Shown: positions 62,900 to 64,000 of the stretch, in pieces | Layout of the letters: every line of letters starts with the position of its first letter | Position numbering within the stretch: position 1 is the first letter of the stretch | Assembly (NCBI GenBank): GCA_020444275.1 | Contig: JAHLLG010000001.1 | Coordinates: forward strand, 833,773 to 897,772 | Direction: 5' to 3' | Origin: Bacteroidota bacterium | GTDB taxonomy: Bacteria > Bacteroidota > Bacteroidia > Bacteroidales > UBA12077 | Length of the DNA stretch: 64,000 nt | Made by a program: the position numbers and the translations under genes | The notes under the pieces: generated by a model | Database searches by the model: none | Seen by the model: the letters and a program-made list of their open reading frames with translations, nothing else | What the model was told of the DNA's origin: nothing

Positions 62900-63919
62900 A
62901 TGACAAACTTAAACTGGGGCGAATTGCCATTCGGATATCTAAAAACCGATTATAATGTAAGATGTTATTACAGAGATGGAAAGTGGGGAGAACTCGAGAT
63001 TTCATCTTCTGAGTATTTGAACTTACATATTTCGGCTACTGCTTTACACTATGGTCAGCAGGCTTTTGAAGGCATGAAGGCATACCGAGGGAAAGATGGT
63101 AAAATCCGTCTGTTCCGCTGGGAAGAAAATTTTAAACGTATGCAACGTTCTGCCGACGGAATACTTATGCAGCCTGTAACAAAAGAGGTTTTTAAAGAAG
63201 CAATAACCAAAGCAGTATTAATGAACGAGCGTTTTGTTCCTCCATATGGAACCGGTGCTGCATTATACATACGTCCGTTGTTAATTGGTTCAGGACCTCA
63301 GGTTGGTGTAAAACCAGCCAACGAATACTTGTTTATGGTATTTGTAACTCCGGTAGGACCATACTTTAAAGAAGGTTTTAGCCCGGTAAAGATTGCTGTG
63401 GTTAGAGATTCTGATCGGGCAGCACCACTGGGAACCGGAAGTATTAAGGTTGGCGGAAATTATGCATCAAGTTTACGAGGTGTTAAAAAAGCTCATGATG
63501 CCGGTTATGGATCTCCAATGTATTTAGATTCTGTTCATAAAAAATACATTGACGAAATAGGAGCGGCAAATTTCTTTGGAATAAAAGATAATACATATGT
63601 AACTCCAAAGTCGTCATCTATTCTTCCTTCGATAACCAATATGAGTATTATTCAGTTAGCTGAAGATATGGGATTAAAGGTTGAACGATGTCCAATTGAT
63701 ATCGATGAGTTAGATTCGTTCGAAGAAGTTGGTGCTTGCGGTACTGCAGCAATCATTTCTCCTATTGGTGAAATTTACGATATTGATGAAGATAAGAAAT
63801 ATACTTACTGCAAAGATGGTAAGGCCGGGCCAATTTCAACAAAGATTTATAACAAGCTGGTAGCCATTCAGTATGGCGATGAGGCTGATCCACACAACTG
63901 GGTTGACATTATAAAATAA
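62900..63919 (+). CDS. ilvE: Branched-chain amino-acid aminotransferase
   Basis: 339 residues, class IV PLP enzyme. PLP lysine K183 in GTGSIKVGGNYASSLRG, phosphate-binding and substrate loops YGQQAFEGMKAYRG, RWEENFKRMQRSA, ALYIRPLLIGSGPQVG and EEVGACGTAAIISPIGEIYD. Interconverts Leu, Ile and Val with their 2-oxo acids using glutamate/2-oxoglutarate. Long form similar to eukaryotic-type BCAT, common in Bacteroidota. Monogenic with its own promoter and terminator. Confidence 0.96.
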   Translation: MTNLNWGELPFGYLKTDYNVRCYYRDGKWGELEISSSEYLNLHISATALHYGQQAFEGMKAYRGKDGKIRLFRWEENFKRMQRSADGILMQPVTKEVFKEAITKAVLMNERFVPPYGTGAALYIRPLLIGSGPQVGVKPANEYLFMVFVTPVGPYFKEGFSPVKIAVVRDSDRAAPLGTGSIKVGGNYASSLRGVKKAHDAGYGSPMYLDSVHKKYIDEIGAANFFGIKDNTYVTPKSSSILPSITNMSIIQLAEDMGLKVERCPIDIDELDSFEEVGACGTAAIISPIGEIYDIDEDKKYTYCKDGKAGPISTKIYNKLVAIQYGDEADPHNWVDIIK

Positions 63920-63935
63920 GAAATCAACAAAAATA

Positions 63936-63970
63936 AAAAGAGGGCTTGTTTAGTTTCGAGCCCTCTTTTC
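63936..63970 (+). terminator. Rho-independent terminator of ilvE
   Basis: AGAGGGCT pairs with AGCCCTCT around a 12-nt loop, with flanking A and T runs. Confidence 0.85.
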
Positions 63971-64000
63971 TATTTATTATCAGTTTTTATCTTAATTAAA

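Noticed and set aside
1-64000. tRNA, rRNA, prophage, insertion sequence, plasmid origin
   Set aside because: I found no cloverleaf, rRNA segment, transposase, integrase, terminal inverted repeat with target duplication, or partition/replication gene.

Overview
The window reads as one contiguous, AT-rich, gene-dense chromosomal stretch from a Bacteroidota bacterium, probably from the Bacteroidales/Marinilabiliales side (the phylum is well supported, the order is inference). Support for the phylum: a T9SS-sorted protease, LytS/LytTR and beta-propeller two-component systems, a CarboxypepD_reg/TonB outer-membrane receptor, a CcrA/CfiA-like subclass B1 metallo-beta-lactamase, and repeated promoters of the Bacteroidota type TTTG-N19..22-TAnnTTTG. 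I see no rRNA, tRNA, CRISPR array, prophage, plasmid or insertion-sequence gene.

Layout. 0-3.5 kb: 5' part of a sigma-54 activator (leftward, cut by the window edge), divergent from a HlyD-like adaptor plus an ABC ATPase that has no permease beside it; the divergent gap carries a dense set of palindromes and a sigma-54-like promoter. 3.8-8.4 kb: small conserved proteins, a large secreted TPR protein and a 22-residue-period pentapeptide-type protein. 8.5-15 kb (leftward): beta-propeller sensor kinase plus LytTR regulator, then a family-5 solute-binding lipoprotein overlapping an N-acetylglucosamine kinase-like gene. 15-18.8 kb (leftward): TonB receptor behind its own promoter and a TPP riboswitch, so predicted to take up thiamine compounds, then thioredoxin. 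18.9-24.3 kb: CCA-adding enzyme/HD protein, B1 metallo-beta-lactamase, secreted EEP nuclease, beta-helix lipoprotein, GNAT. 24.5-29.6 kb: TolC-like protein, a 42-residue membrane protein, a 98-residue protein, a trypsin-fold protein that lost its catalytic His, and an aspartase carrying an N-terminal cyclic-nucleotide-binding-like domain.

29.6-39 kb (leftward) looks like one operon: MORN-like protein, T9SS subtilisin, xseA, two related TPR histidine kinases, xseB; the kinases split the two exonuclease VII subunits. 39-45.7 kb: dnaK, then panB-rluA-marC, a membrane LytTR protein and a nitronate monooxygenase. 45.8-50.9 kb (leftward): ASCH-like and DUF4386 proteins, a MarR-CDF-methyltransferase-ketopantoate-reductase operon whose last gene is interrupted by an in-frame TGA, and a lipoprotein. 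51-64 kb (rightward): cold-shock protein, M3 peptidase, a complete RND tripartite efflux operon followed by its own LytS/LytTR pair and a CrtC/AttH-type lipocalin-like protein, a degenerate isochorismatase-fold protein and ilvE.

Most plausible new biology: the cNMP-domain aspartase, the kinase pair inside the exonuclease VII operon, the RND-LytSR-CrtC-like cassette, the sigma-54 operator cluster, and the environmental CfiA-like beta-lactamase. All functional calls are from reading the sequence; no database search was run.
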